Positions 17,419-25,740 of a DNA stretch of 64,000 nt are shown here, piece by piece. Each line of letters opens with the position of its first letter. Position 1 is the stretch's first letter. The translations under genes were made by a program, and so were the position numbers. The stretch lies in NCBI RefSeq assembly GCF_039521325.1, contig NZ_BAAACD010000033.1, one strand, 5' to 3'. Origin of the DNA: Clostridium_X cadaveris (GTDB lineage Bacteria; Bacillota; Clostridia; Clostridiales; Clostridiaceae). Under the pieces are notes generated by a model. That model saw only the letters and a list, made by a program, of their open reading frames with translations, was not told the origin of the DNA and searched no databases.

Positions 17419-17504
17419 GGAGGAGTTCCCGAGTGGCCAAAGGGGGCAGACTGTAAATCTGTTATCGTTCGATTTCGATGGTTCGAATCCGTCCTCCTCC
17501 ACCA
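17419..17504 (+). tRNA. tRNA-Tyr (GTA), first copy
   Basis: The acceptor GGAGGAG pairs with CTCCTCC, and the CCA is encoded. The anticodon GTA is at 17453-17455, with a long variable arm as expected for a class II bacterial tRNA-Tyr, and a TTCGAATC T-loop. Confidence 0.97.
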
Positions 17505-17511
17505 CCAAAGT

Positions 17512-17587
17512 GGGCGCATAGCTCAGCTGGGAGAGCATCTGCCTTACAAGCAGAGGGTCACAGGTTCGAGCCCTGTTGTGCCCACCA
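17512..17587 (+). tRNA. tRNA-Val (TAC), first copy
   Basis: The acceptor GGGCGCA pairs with TGTGCCC (one G-U), and the CCA is encoded. The anticodon TAC is at 17545-17547, with standard D and T arms. Confidence 0.97.
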
Positions 17588-17603
17588 CTTTGAAAAATAA
17601 TAT

Positions 17604-17678
17604 GCTGGCATGGCTCAATGGCAGAGCAGCTGACTTGTAATCAGCAGGTTGTAGGTTCGACTCCTATTGCCAGCTCCA
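17604..17678 (+). tRNA. tRNA-Thr (TGT), first copy
   Basis: The acceptor GCTGGCA pairs with TGCCAGC, discriminator T, encoded CCA. The anticodon loop CTTGTAA gives TGT. Confidence 0.96.
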
Positions 17679-17684
17679 AAAAGT

Positions 17685-17770
17685 GGAGGAGTTCCCGAGT
17701 GGCCAAAGGGGGCAGACTGTAAATCTGTTATCGTTCGATTTCGATGGTTCGAATCCGTCCTCCTCCACCA
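17685..17770 (+). tRNA. tRNA-Tyr (GTA), second copy
   Basis: Identical over its full 86 nt to the first tRNA-Tyr of the cluster, including the encoded CCA. Confidence 0.97.
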
Positions 17771-17779
17771 TTTTAAAAT

Positions 17780-17855
17780 GGGCGCATAGCTCAGCTGGGA
17801 GAGCATCTGCCTTACAAGCAGAGGGTCACAGGTTCGAGCCCTGTTGTGCCCACCA
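17780..17855 (+). tRNA. tRNA-Val (TAC), second copy
   Basis: Identical to the first tRNA-Val of the cluster. Confidence 0.97.
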
Positions 17856-17871
17856 TTTTAAAAAATAATAT

Positions 17872-17946
17872 GCTGGCATGGCTCAATGGCAGAGCAGCTG
17901 ACTTGTAATCAGCAGGTTGTAGGTTCGACTCCTATTGCCAGCTCCA
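17872..17946 (+). tRNA. tRNA-Thr (TGT), second copy
   Basis: Identical to the first tRNA-Thr of the cluster. Confidence 0.96.
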
Positions 17947-17953
17947 TAATTAT

Positions 17954-18039
17954 GGAGGAGTTCCCGAGTGGCCAAAGGGGGCAGACTGTAAATCTGTTAT
18001 CGTTCGATTTCGATGGTTCGAATCCGTCCTCCTCCACCA
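17954..18039 (+). tRNA. tRNA-Tyr (GTA), third copy
   Basis: A third identical tRNA-Tyr that ends the cluster. Confidence 0.97.
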
Positions 18040-18069
18040 AAAGAAACTCATTATAAGATGAGCTAAATG

Positions 18070-18099
18070 AACTCCGATAAGATCGGAGTTTTCGTTTTT
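18070..18099 (+). terminator. Terminator of the tRNA cluster
   Basis: AACTCCGAT and ATCGGAGTT form a perfect 9-bp stem with a 3-nt loop, followed by TTCGTTTTT. Confidence 0.88.
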
Positions 18100-18128
18100 A
18101 TTAAAATAAATATGTAATAATTAAAGTT

Positions 18129-18168
18129 AATCTCATGAGCAGAATATGTTCATGAGATTTTTTGTTTT
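18129..18168 (+). terminator. Second terminator after the tRNA cluster
   Basis: AATCTCATGA and TCATGAGATT form a perfect 10-bp stem with a TTTTTGTTTT tail, about 30 bp after the first terminator. Tandem terminators are common after stable RNA genes. Confidence 0.85.
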
Positions 18169-18398
18169 ACGTTTTCAGGTATTTAGATAATAAACTTTAA
18201 GGACAAATGGTTTATTTTTGAAAAAAATATTAATTTTAAATAAGGTGATTTAGTACTTAAAATTTAGCAAGTTAATGAAAGAATGAAAGACAAGATAGTT
18301 ATATAATTAAAGAAGAAAATCTGATATAAAGTTTAAAGTTACTCTTGAGTACATCTTGGTGATTGAATCTTTATAGTAAAAATGGAGAGTGGAATTTA

Positions 18399-18992
18399 AT
18401 GTGTGCCTTAAGGATAAGGAAGGCTAAAAAAAGTGATGTAAGAAAAGTAGCAGAATTAGTTTATACAACGGAGGATGACCCCAGTTTGTTGTGGGGAGGA
18501 GATTCAAAGGAAGATTGCTTAGATAATCTATGTAGTCTTATAAAAAGCAGGGGTTCGAGGTATAGCCTTGAGTATATATCTGTAGCAGAATACAATGGAG
18601 AAGTTGAAGGTATGATTATACTGATTCCATATGAAAGATTTCGAAAGTTATCTTCTAATACAGATAAAATTGTTTTAAAGAAAACAAAAGGAATTCTAAA
18701 AAAACTAAAATTTTTTATAGATCAATTTAGATATTTTAGAATTGAAGAATGTGAAAAAGGAGAATTTTATATAGCTAATATAGCAACTTCTTATAATGTA
18801 AGAGGTCTTGGCATAGGTAAAAGGCTTATGTATCATGCTGAAGCAGAAGCTAAAAATCAAAATAAAAGTGTGTGTTCTCTTATAGCAAAAGACGAATTTG
18901 TAGAAAAGTTCTATAAAAAGATAAATTATGATACGATAGTAGATAAATCTATATTAGGTCATAGAATCATAAAGATGGTAAAAACTATATAG
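18399..18992 (+). CDS. GNAT-family N-acetyltransferase
   Basis: A 197-residue GNAT protein; the acceptor substrate is unknown. The acetyl-CoA-binding motif A is NVRGLGIGKRLMYHAEAEA, with the final beta strand and FYKKINYDT motif in the expected places. The ATG at 18399 is chosen because GGAG lies 11 nt upstream and the protein begins directly with the first GNAT beta strand (ALRIRKAKKSDV). A longer version from TTG at 18363 has no good ribosome site. The gene stands alone between the tRNA terminators and the metK promoter. Confidence 0.85.
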   Translation: MCALRIRKAKKSDVRKVAELVYTTEDDPSLLWGGDSKEDCLDNLCSLIKSRGSRYSLEYISVAEYNGEVEGMIILIPYERFRKLSSNTDKIVLKKTKGILKKLKFFIDQFRYFRIEECEKGEFYIANIATSYNVRGLGIGKRLMYHAEAEAKNQNKSVCSLIAKDEFVEKFYKKINYDTIVDKSILGHRIIKMVKTI

Positions 18993-19003
18993 TATAAAGT
19001 GTG

Positions 19004-19032
19004 TTGACTTGAATTTATTATGGTGTTATAAT
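19004..19032 (+). promoter_or_regulatory. Promoter of the metK leader
   Basis: TTGACT (19004-19009), 17 bp spacer, TATAAT (19027-19032), a near-consensus sigma-A promoter about 27 bp before the riboswitch. Confidence 0.85.
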
Positions 19033-19058
19033 AAATCAGAATTAAAATTTAATAAAAA

Positions 19059-19161
19059 CTCTTATCCAGAGAGGTGGAGGGAAATGGCCCGATGAAACCC
19101 GGCAACCTGTGCTTTCGTGCACAAAGGTGCCAATTCCAGCAGCTATGCTGCAAGATAAGAG
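19059..19161 (+). promoter_or_regulatory. SAM-I (S-box) riboswitch
   Basis: The leader carries the S-box signature: CTCTTATCCAGAGAGGTGGAGGGA at the P1/P2 side (19059 onward), GGCCCGATGAAACCCGGCAACC, then AAAGGTGCCAATTCC, closing with GATAAGAG that pairs with the 5' CTCTTATC. S-adenosylmethionine binding favours the downstream terminator, so metK is switched off when SAM is plentiful. The 3' side of P1 can alternatively pair with the 5' side of the terminator, forming the antiterminator. Confidence 0.97.
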
Positions 19162-19177
19162 AGAGTCAGGTATATTG

Positions 19178-19209
19178 AATCTCTTCTTATCGAAGAGATT
19201 TTTATTTTT
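19178..19209 (+). terminator. Riboswitch-controlled terminator before metK
   Basis: AATCTCTTC and GAAGAGATT form a perfect 9-bp stem followed by TTTATTTTT. It is the expression platform of the SAM riboswitch. Confidence 0.93.
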
Positions 19210-19235
19210 GAATAAAGAAAAGGAGAGTAGAAAAA

Positions 19236-20411
19236 ATGAGAGCATTATTCACATCAGAATCAGTTACTGAAGGACATCCAGATAAAATATGTGACCAAGT
19301 ATCAGATGCTATACTTGATGCTATTTTAGAGAATGACCCTAATGCAAGAGTAGCTTGTGAAACAGCAGTTACAACAGGAATGGTTATGGTTATGGGAGAA
19401 ATAACTACAAAATGTTATGTAGATATTCCAAAGGTTGTCAGAAAGACAATAGAAGATATAGGTTATGTAAGAGCTAAATATGGATTTGACTCTGATACAT
19501 GTGCTGTTTTAACATCAATAGATGAGCAGTCAGGTGATATAGCTATGGGAGTAGATGAAGCTCTAGAGTCTAAATCAGGACAAATGGAAAACGTAGATGC
19601 CATTGGAGCTGGAGACCAAGGTATGATGTTTGGATTTGCAACAAACGAGACAGAAGAGTATATGCCATTACCGATATCAATGGCTCATAAGCTATCTAGA
19701 AGACTATCAGAAGTTAGAAAAAACGGAACTTTAGAATACTTAAGACCAGACGGAAAGACTCAGGTTACAGTAGAATATGAGGATAACAAGCCAGTTAGAA
19801 TAGATACTATAGTAATTTCAACTCAACATGGACCAGAAATAACTAGAGAGCAGATTGAAAAAGACTTAATGGAAAATGTAATAAAGCCTGTAGTTCCAAG
19901 TGAATTATTAGATGAAAATACTAAATACTTTATCAATCCTACTGGAAGATTCGTTATAGGGGGACCTCAAGGGGACTCTGGACTTACAGGAAGAAAGATA
20001 ATAGTTGATACTTATGGCGGATACGGAAGACATGGTGGTGGAGCGTTCTCAGGAAAAGACCCTACAAAGGTTGATAGATCTGCTGCTTATGCTGCAAGAT
20101 GGGTTGCTAAGAACTTAGTTGCTGCAGGAGTTGCTGATAAGATAGAAATTCAGCTTGCTTATGCTATAGGAGTTGCTAAGCCAGTTTCAGTATTTGTTGA
20201 TACTTTTGGAACAGGAAAGATAAGCGATGACAAGATAGCTGACATAGTAAACAAGGTATTTGATTTAAGACCAGCTGCAATTATAAAAGAATTGGATCTA
20301 AGAAGACCTATCTACAAACAAGTTGCTGCATATGGCCATTTTGGAAGACTAGACTTAAATCTTCCATGGGAACAATTAAACAAAGTTGAAGAAATAAAGA
20401 AATATTTATAA
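19236..20411 (+). CDS. metK: S-adenosylmethionine synthetase
   Basis: Makes S-adenosylmethionine from methionine and ATP in the cytoplasm. The 391-residue length is normal. Family motifs present are TSESVTEGHPDKICDQ at the N-terminus, GAGDQGMMFG, and GGGAFSGKDPTKVDRS. It is monocistronic, under the SAM riboswitch directly upstream, giving end-product control. An AAGGAGAG ribosome site precedes the ATG. Confidence 0.98.
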   Translation: MRALFTSESVTEGHPDKICDQVSDAILDAILENDPNARVACETAVTTGMVMVMGEITTKCYVDIPKVVRKTIEDIGYVRAKYGFDSDTCAVLTSIDEQSGDIAMGVDEALESKSGQMENVDAIGAGDQGMMFGFATNETEEYMPLPISMAHKLSRRLSEVRKNGTLEYLRPDGKTQVTVEYEDNKPVRIDTIVISTQHGPEITREQIEKDLMENVIKPVVPSELLDENTKYFINPTGRFVIGGPQGDSGLTGRKIIVDTYGGYGRHGGGAFSGKDPTKVDRSAAYAARWVAKNLVAAGVADKIEIQLAYAIGVAKPVSVFVDTFGTGKISDDKIADIVNKVFDLRPAAIIKELDLRRPIYKQVAAYGHFGRLDLNLPWEQLNKVEEIKKYL

Positions 20412-20419
20412 TATAAGAA

Positions 20420-20466
20420 AATCAGCAGGAAGTTTTAGCATAACGCCAAACTTCTGCTGATTTTTT
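20420..20466. terminator. Bidirectional terminator between metK and nagA
   Basis: AATCAGCAGGAAGTTT pairs with AAACTTCTGCTGATT (one bulged G), followed by a T tract; it separates the two convergent genes. Confidence 0.85.
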
Positions 20467-20481
20467 ATATTGCTTTTAACT

Positions 20482-21615
20482 TTACTTGATAACTTTTCCG
20501 TTTATTATAACTTTCTTTATATCAATATCCTCATCAAATATAACTATGTCTGCATCATAACCTTCTTTTATTAAACCTTTTTTATCATCAACCATACAGA
20601 ATTTTGCAGGGTTTAAAGTTGCCATCTTTACAACTTCATATAATTCATAACGAGTGTTTGAATAAACATTCTTTATAGCTTTGTCTAGTGTAAGTATAGA
20701 ACCTGCTAAAGAACCATTTTCAAGTCTTGCAGCTCCACTCTTTACAAATACGTCTTGACCACCTAGAGCGTACTTTCCATCAGGCATACAGCAGGCCATC
20801 ATAGCATCTGTTATAAGCATAACCTTATCAGTTGTCTTTTGTGCGTAAGCAATTCTTAAAGATGGGAAACTTATATGGACTCCATCAGATATCGTTTCTG
20901 TTGTGATATCAGTATCAAAGGTTGCGCCTACTACTCCAGCCTCTCTGTGATGAAGAGGTGTCATAGCATTGAAAAGGTGTGTTGAATGACATACACCACA
21001 TTTTATACCTTCAATAGCTTCATCATAAGTAGCTTTAGTATGGCCCATAGAAACTTTTATATTGTTGTCAGCTAAGAATCTTATAAGTTCATGAGCGCCA
21101 TCCACTTCTGGAGCTAGAGTTATGCTTGTCACCGCATCCATATTATTTCCAACTATAGCCTTGAAGTTTTCGATTGATGGAGAAGCTATGAAATTAGGAT
21201 TTTGAGCTCCAATCATAGAAGGATTTATAAATGGCCCTTCTAGGTGAGCACCAAGAACATTAGCTCCATCTGTTCCATTTAGTTTAGCTTTTTTTATAAC
21301 CTCTAAAGATTTTAAAATATCTTCCTTTGAGCATGTCATAGTTGTTGGAAGAAAAGAAGTTGTACCATGAGTACATATTGTTTTTGCAATAGAATTTATG
21401 GCATCATAAGTACCATCCATAGTATCATATCCACCAGCACCGTGGATATGTATATCGATAAATCCAGGAGCAGCATAAAGACCGTTTCCTTCTATAATTT
21501 CACCAGAATAATCATTTAGTGATGGATTAATTTCTTTTATTTTTCCATTCTCTATTAATAAAGAACCTTCTTTAATGTGGTCACTAAAAATTAATTTACA
21601 ATTTCTAATTAGCAT
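20482..21615 (-). CDS. nagA: N-acetylglucosamine-6-phosphate deacetylase
   Basis: Removes acetate from GlcNAc-6-phosphate, giving glucosamine-6-phosphate for glycolysis or wall recycling. The 377-residue amidohydrolase has the HIHGAGGYDTMDG metal motif, the conserved glutamate in GAHLEGPFIN, histidines in SMGHTKAT and CHSTHLFNAMTP, and the catalytic aspartate in LITDAM. GAGGTGA lies 6 nt before the ATG. No nagB is adjacent, so the deaminase must lie elsewhere. Confidence 0.96.
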   Translation of the reverse strand: MLIRNCKLIFSDHIKEGSLLIENGKIKEINPSLNDYSGEIIEGNGLYAAPGFIDIHIHGAGGYDTMDGTYDAINSIAKTICTHGTTSFLPTTMTCSKEDILKSLEVIKKAKLNGTDGANVLGAHLEGPFINPSMIGAQNPNFIASPSIENFKAIVGNNMDAVTSITLAPEVDGAHELIRFLADNNIKVSMGHTKATYDEAIEGIKCGVCHSTHLFNAMTPLHHREAGVVGATFDTDITTETISDGVHISFPSLRIAYAQKTTDKVMLITDAMMACCMPDGKYALGGQDVFVKSGAARLENGSLAGSILTLDKAIKNVYSNTRYELYEVVKMATLNPAKFCMVDDKKGLIKEGYDADIVIFDEDIDIKKVIINGKVIK

Positions 21616-21633
21616 TTATATCACCTCAATACA

Positions 21634-21662
21634 ATTTTAATTTTTGACAATTAATAAGTCAA
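21634..21662 (-). promoter_or_regulatory. Possible nagA promoter with overlapping inverted repeat
   Basis: On the minus strand TTGACT (21662-21657), 17 bp spacer, TAAAAT (21639-21634). The -35 lies in an inverted repeat TTGAC-N9-GTCAA (21644-21662) that could be an operator. The implied start would leave almost no leader before the ribosome site, so the assignment is uncertain. Confidence 0.35.
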
Positions 21663-21807
21663 ATTAAAAAATAATAATTATGAATGATTATTGTAACAAT
21701 TGTGTAAATATATGAGGAGACTAATAGGATAAACTAATATTAAATATGGAGTACTATAAAAATATGATATAATAAATATTGTAATTTTTTTAAGTAGGGA
21801 GATTTCT

Positions 21808-24039
21808 ATGGATGAAATAAATGGAGTAATAGATGAGATAGTTTTTCAAAATGAGGAAAACGGATATGTAGTTGCAAAACTTAGTGCTGATAAGTCTATA
21901 GTTACAATAGTTGGAACTATTCCGTACCTAGTTGAAGGCCAGAATTTAAAACTTTTGGGTCAGTGGATAACTCATCCTAAGTTTGGAAAGCAATTTCAAG
22001 TTAAAAGCTGTGAAGAGATTTTGCCAACATCAACAAAAGGAATAGAAAAATATCTCGCTTCAGGTGTAATTGTAGGAATAGGCCCAATAACTGCTAAGAA
22101 AATAGTAAATAAGTTTGGAGAAGACACTTTAGATATTTTAGATAATGATATTGAAAGACTTAGAGAGGTAGAAGGAATCGGTGAAAAAAAGCTTGAGCTT
22201 ATATATGATTCTTACGGAAAACAGAGAGATGTGAGAAACATAATGATATTTCTCCAAAGTTATGGGATAGGACCTAATCAGTGCATGAAAATACACAAGA
22301 GATTTGGCTCTCAAGCCGTAACTGTAGTGAAGGAAAATCCTTATATACTTTGTGAAGAGGTTGCAGGTATCGGTTTTAAGACTTCTGACAAAATAGCTAG
22401 GAGCCTTGGAGTAGAAAAAGATGCACCTTTTAGAATTCAAAGTGGAATTAAATATGTAGTGAATGAATTTTGTGCTATGGGACATACTTATATACCAAAG
22501 GATAAACTTGTCAACAATGCAGCAAAGGTTCTTTTAGTTGAAGAGAGCATTATAGAAAGAAATATATCAGATTGCATAATTGATGGAAAGATAAAGATGG
22601 AAAAGATAGAAGGATTAGAGTGTGTATTTACACCATTCTACTATTATTGTGAGCTTAGTGTTACTAAGAACATCTTAACTTTGGCCACATCAAATTATGA
22701 CGACCTAAATATAAAAGTTGATGATGAGATAGAGGAGTTTCAAAAGAAGAACAATATAGCTTTTGCTGATAGTCAGAAGGAAGCTATAAGAGGAGCTTTT
22801 CAGCATGGAGTTGAGATAATAACTGGTGGACCAGGAACAGGAAAAACCACCATAATAAACTGTATAATGGACATATTTGAAGATAACAGTTTTAAGGTGG
22901 TAATGGCGGCTCCTACAGGAAGAGCGGCAAAACGAATGACAGAGGCAACTCATAGAGAAGCAAAGACAATACATAGACTTTTAGAGATGGGCTTTACAGG
23001 TGATGAAACATTGGATGTATTTGCAAAAGGTGAAGAATCGCCTCTAGAATGTGATGTAATTATAATAGATGAAGCTTCAATGATTGATATATCATTGATG
23101 TCCAGTCTTTTAAAAGCAATAAAGATAGGAACAAGACTTGTAATAGTTGGAGACGTGGACCAGCTACCATCAGTGGGACCTGGAAATGTGCTTAGAGATT
23201 TGATTGAAAGTGGATGCGTTAAAGTTACAAAACTTCAGGAGATATTTAGACAATCTGAAACTAGCCTTATAACTATAAATGCCCACAAAATAAACAATGG
23301 AGAGATGCCATTACTAAATAAAAAGGGAAAAGACTTCTTCTTTATGCAGGAAGAAGGACCAGAAGAGATTTTAACTAAAATTAAAGAGCTTATAAAAGTT
23401 AGACTTCCAAAGTTCAATAAATCATGGGATGGTTTTAGTGATATACAGATTCTTTCACCTATGCGAAAGGGAATGCTTGGAGTAGACAATCTAAATTCCA
23501 ATCTTCAGGATATACTTAATCCAAGAGAAAAAGGAAAAGCAGAAAAAGAATATAGAGGCATGATTTTTAGAGAAGGTGACAAAGTCATGCAGACAAAAAA
23601 TAATTATAATCTTCAATGGATCAGAATAAAAGGTAGTGGAGAAAAGGAAGGTTTAGGGGTATTCAATGGTGACATAGGCTTTATAGAATCAATAGACAAT
23701 GAAGGAAATTCAATAACTATAATTTTTGATGATGAGAGAAGAGTATGTTATGAAAGCATGTACTTAGATGAATTAGAACTAGCTTATGCAATAACTATAC
23801 ATAAAAGTCAAGGAAGTGAATTTCCTGTAATAGTGATACCTATGTTCATGGGACCACCTATGCTTATGAATAGAAATCTAATATATACTGCTATAACAAG
23901 AGCAAAAGAGTTAGTTGTTTTAAATGGTTCGCCTAAAGCGCTAAAATTTATGATTGAGAATGATAGAGCGTTTGAGAGATATTCATCATTACGATGGAGA
24001 ATACAAGATATTTTAAAAGATGATATTTTTAATGAATAG
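21808..24039 (+). CDS. recD2: ATP-dependent DNA helicase RecD2
   Basis: An SF1B 5'-3' helicase of the RecD2/YrrC type, found without RecBC and involved in replication fork and repair work. The 743-residue protein has the RecD2-specific N-terminal region with helix-hairpin-helix repeats (about residues 70-200), then the helicase core: Walker A GGPGTGKTT at about 340-348, Walker B VIIIDEASM near 418, and C-terminal motifs including AITIHKSQGSEF and YTAITRAKELVV. All motifs are intact. The next gene starts 15 bp later, so an operon with the comF-like genes is likely. Confidence 0.95.
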   Translation: MDEINGVIDEIVFQNEENGYVVAKLSADKSIVTIVGTIPYLVEGQNLKLLGQWITHPKFGKQFQVKSCEEILPTSTKGIEKYLASGVIVGIGPITAKKIVNKFGEDTLDILDNDIERLREVEGIGEKKLELIYDSYGKQRDVRNIMIFLQSYGIGPNQCMKIHKRFGSQAVTVVKENPYILCEEVAGIGFKTSDKIARSLGVEKDAPFRIQSGIKYVVNEFCAMGHTYIPKDKLVNNAAKVLLVEESIIERNISDCIIDGKIKMEKIEGLECVFTPFYYYCELSVTKNILTLATSNYDDLNIKVDDEIEEFQKKNNIAFADSQKEAIRGAFQHGVEIITGGPGTGKTTIINCIMDIFEDNSFKVVMAAPTGRAAKRMTEATHREAKTIHRLLEMGFTGDETLDVFAKGEESPLECDVIIIDEASMIDISLMSSLLKAIKIGTRLVIVGDVDQLPSVGPGNVLRDLIESGCVKVTKLQEIFRQSETSLITINAHKINNGEMPLLNKKGKDFFFMQEEGPEEILTKIKELIKVRLPKFNKSWDGFSDIQILSPMRKGMLGVDNLNSNLQDILNPREKGKAEKEYRGMIFREGDKVMQTKNNYNLQWIRIKGSGEKEGLGVFNGDIGFIESIDNEGNSITIIFDDERRVCYESMYLDELELAYAITIHKSQGSEFPVIVIPMFMGPPMLMNRNLIYTAITRAKELVVLNGSPKALKFMIENDRAFERYSSLRWRIQDILKDDIFNE

Positions 24040-24054
24040 GAGAAGGGGGATTAT

Positions 24055-25071
24055 ATGATTTGGTTCAAATCCCATAAACATCATGCAGAGAAATCTATAA
24101 GTGAAAAGATTGAAAGATGGAGCAGGAGTTTTAATAAGAATTCTATGCTAAATATATTGGCCACGCCATACAGTTCACCAGATATATTTTTAAACACAGT
24201 TTTAAACTTTATGAATTCAAAAAAGAGAGTGTTATATATCACAAATGAACAAGAAGATAATATAAAATTCTTAAAGATTTTGAAAAGAAGCAGCGGCTTT
24301 AGAAATTATGCCTATTTTAGAAATAATGGAAGTTTAGATGAAGGTGTTCAGCTCATATTTTCAAATCATGAAAATGCTTTTGAATTAAGTATGAATTTTG
24401 ATTTAGTGATATATGATGATATAAGCGAGTATGCGGATTATAGTAGAGATGAGATAGAGGAACTTACTATATCAAAGAAAACTCAAAAGTATCTAGTGTA
24501 CTCTGTTGAAACTGTGCTTCTAGATGGGGATACTATGGAGCATGTATCGGGCAGAAATCCATTTATAGAGCCAAGGATAGTGAATACTAGAATAGACTTA
24601 TCAAAAGATATACCGTATATCATATATGATTATATAAAGTGGTTTATAGAAAGTAAGAGAAATCTTATAATATATCTTCCTGCAAGTCAAAGTCGTCAGC
24701 TTATCTCAGAGTACCTTCAAAATATAGATGAAGAGTATGAGGATATAATATTAGATATTGAGAATGACTATAGACGATCTTTAAAGAAAATTAAAAATAA
24801 AGACATAGCAACTATAATTTTAACAAGCCCAATGTATAATATTCCTCAGGATGTCAAGAATGTAGACATAATAGTCTATTTTGCAGACAGCACTGAGTTT
24901 AAATATAAGAGACTCTTGTTTTTATGTGGGAAGGTAGGTATAAGCAATAGTGGAAACCTTGGAGAAACCATATTTTTATCTAATACTGTGACAGAAAATA
25001 TGACTAAAGCTAAGGAGATAGCTAGAAGCTTCAATAAGTTGGCATGGGAAAGCGGTTTGTTGAAAGAGTAG
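24055..25071 (+). CDS. ComFA-like protein lacking the ATPase P-loop
   Basis: A 338-residue protein directly before comFC, the place of ComFA, the helicase-like motor of DNA uptake. The layout resembles ComFA: a first domain with NILATPYSSPDIFLNTVLNF where the Walker A should be and FDLVIYDDISEYADY where the DEAD-like Walker B should be (about residues 115-129), then a second helicase-like domain with RNLIIYLPAS and a degenerate motif VI region near LCGKVGIS. The GKT/GKS lysine is missing, the zinc-binding N-terminus is absent, and the protein is shorter than ComFA. I infer a decayed or repurposed homologue. It overlaps comFC by 28 bp. Confidence 0.6.
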   Translation: MIWFKSHKHHAEKSISEKIERWSRSFNKNSMLNILATPYSSPDIFLNTVLNFMNSKKRVLYITNEQEDNIKFLKILKRSSGFRNYAYFRNNGSLDEGVQLIFSNHENAFELSMNFDLVIYDDISEYADYSRDEIEELTISKKTQKYLVYSVETVLLDGDTMEHVSGRNPFIEPRIVNTRIDLSKDIPYIIYDYIKWFIESKRNLIIYLPASQSRQLISEYLQNIDEEYEDIILDIENDYRRSLKKIKNKDIATIILTSPMYNIPQDVKNVDIIVYFADSTEFKYKRLLFLCGKVGISNSGNLGETIFLSNTVTENMTKAKEIARSFNKLAWESGLLKE

Positions 25072-25733
25072 AATACATCAAGAGATGCATTTTGAATACT
25101 ATATATGATGAAGAAGAAGGCCTCTGCTTAAACTGCAGGAGGCCTGTTTTATATGATTTTTTATGCAGTAGCTGTAAAAAGAAAATATTAATTCCAAAAG
25201 ATCCATATATTTTAGAAAAAGATTATTATAAGCTTTCTATATATAGTGCAGCTTATTATTCTTCTGTAGTCAAAAATATGATATTAGCTTTCAAGTATAA
25301 GGATGATTTTCAATGTGGAGAATATTTAGGTCAGTTAATGATAGAATGCATGAAAAATCTTAATCTTAATCTTAATGATATAGATATGATAACTTATGTA
25401 CCTATGACTAAAGAAAATAAGAAAAAAAGAGGATTTAATCAAAGCGAATTCTTAAGTATGATTATAGGAAGAAAATTCAACTTAGAAGTAGAAGAAACTC
25501 TGGAGAAGAAAAATGGCCACAGAAAACAAAAGACATTATCTGTAGAAGAGCGTTGGGTGAATGCAAAAAATGGCTATAAGTTTATAGGTGGTAAAAATGT
25601 AAAGGATAAAAATATTATGCTTATAGATGATGTGTTGACCACTGGTGCTACAGTATTTTATTGTAGCAGAGAACTTATGAAAAACGGTGCTAGAAAAGTT
25701 TGGGTATTGACTGTTGCAAAATCTCGTATATAA
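25044..25733 (+). CDS. comFC: ComFC-family phosphoribosyltransferase-like protein
   Basis: A 229-residue ComFC/GntX protein, needed for natural transformation in other Firmicutes. It has an N-terminal four-cysteine zinc site (Cys28, Cys31, Cys41, Cys44) and a C-terminal phosphoribosyltransferase domain with the PRPP loop IMLIDDVLTTGAT. The family motif RGFNQSE is present. The start lies inside the end of the ComFA-like gene, so translation is probably coupled. Its last codons contain the promoter of the downstream raiA RNA. Confidence 0.93.
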   Translation: MGKRFVERVEYIKRCILNTIYDEEEGLCLNCRRPVLYDFLCSSCKKKILIPKDPYILEKDYYKLSIYSAAYYSSVVKNMILAFKYKDDFQCGEYLGQLMIECMKNLNLNLNDIDMITYVPMTKENKKKRGFNQSEFLSMIIGRKFNLEVEETLEKKNGHRKQKTLSVEERWVNAKNGYKFIGGKNVKDKNIMLIDDVLTTGATVFYCSRELMKNGARKVWVLTVAKSRI

Positions 25734-25734
25734 T
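25707..25734 (+). promoter_or_regulatory. Promoter of raiA RNA inside comFC
   Basis: TTGACT (25707-25712), 16 bp spacer, TATAAT (25729-25734), with both hexamers near consensus. It lies in the last codons of comFC and at its stop, giving a start near 25741. Confidence 0.75.
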
Positions 25735-25740
25735 AATATT

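Larger units (their letters stand above)
17419..17953 (+). repeat. Tandem duplication of a Tyr-Val-Thr tRNA unit
   Basis: The units 17419-17684 (266 bp) and 17685-17953 (269 bp) carry identical tRNA sequences in the same order and differ only in the short spacers. A third tRNA-Tyr starts at 17954, so the duplication began or ended in the Tyr gene. Confidence 0.9.

Noticed and set aside
17615..17868. Open frames across the tRNA cluster on both strands
   Set aside because: They consist of tRNA sequence read as protein and have no ribosome sites; such frames are a known annotation artefact.
19042..19245. Minus-strand open frame across the SAM riboswitch
   Set aside because: It is antisense to a conserved structured RNA and lacks a ribosome site.
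22705..22974. Minus-strand open frame inside recD2 (and similar shadows in atpG, murA, yhaN, copA)
   Set aside because: They lie opposite well-conserved coding sequence and have Ser/Leu/Ile-rich compositions typical of antisense translation.
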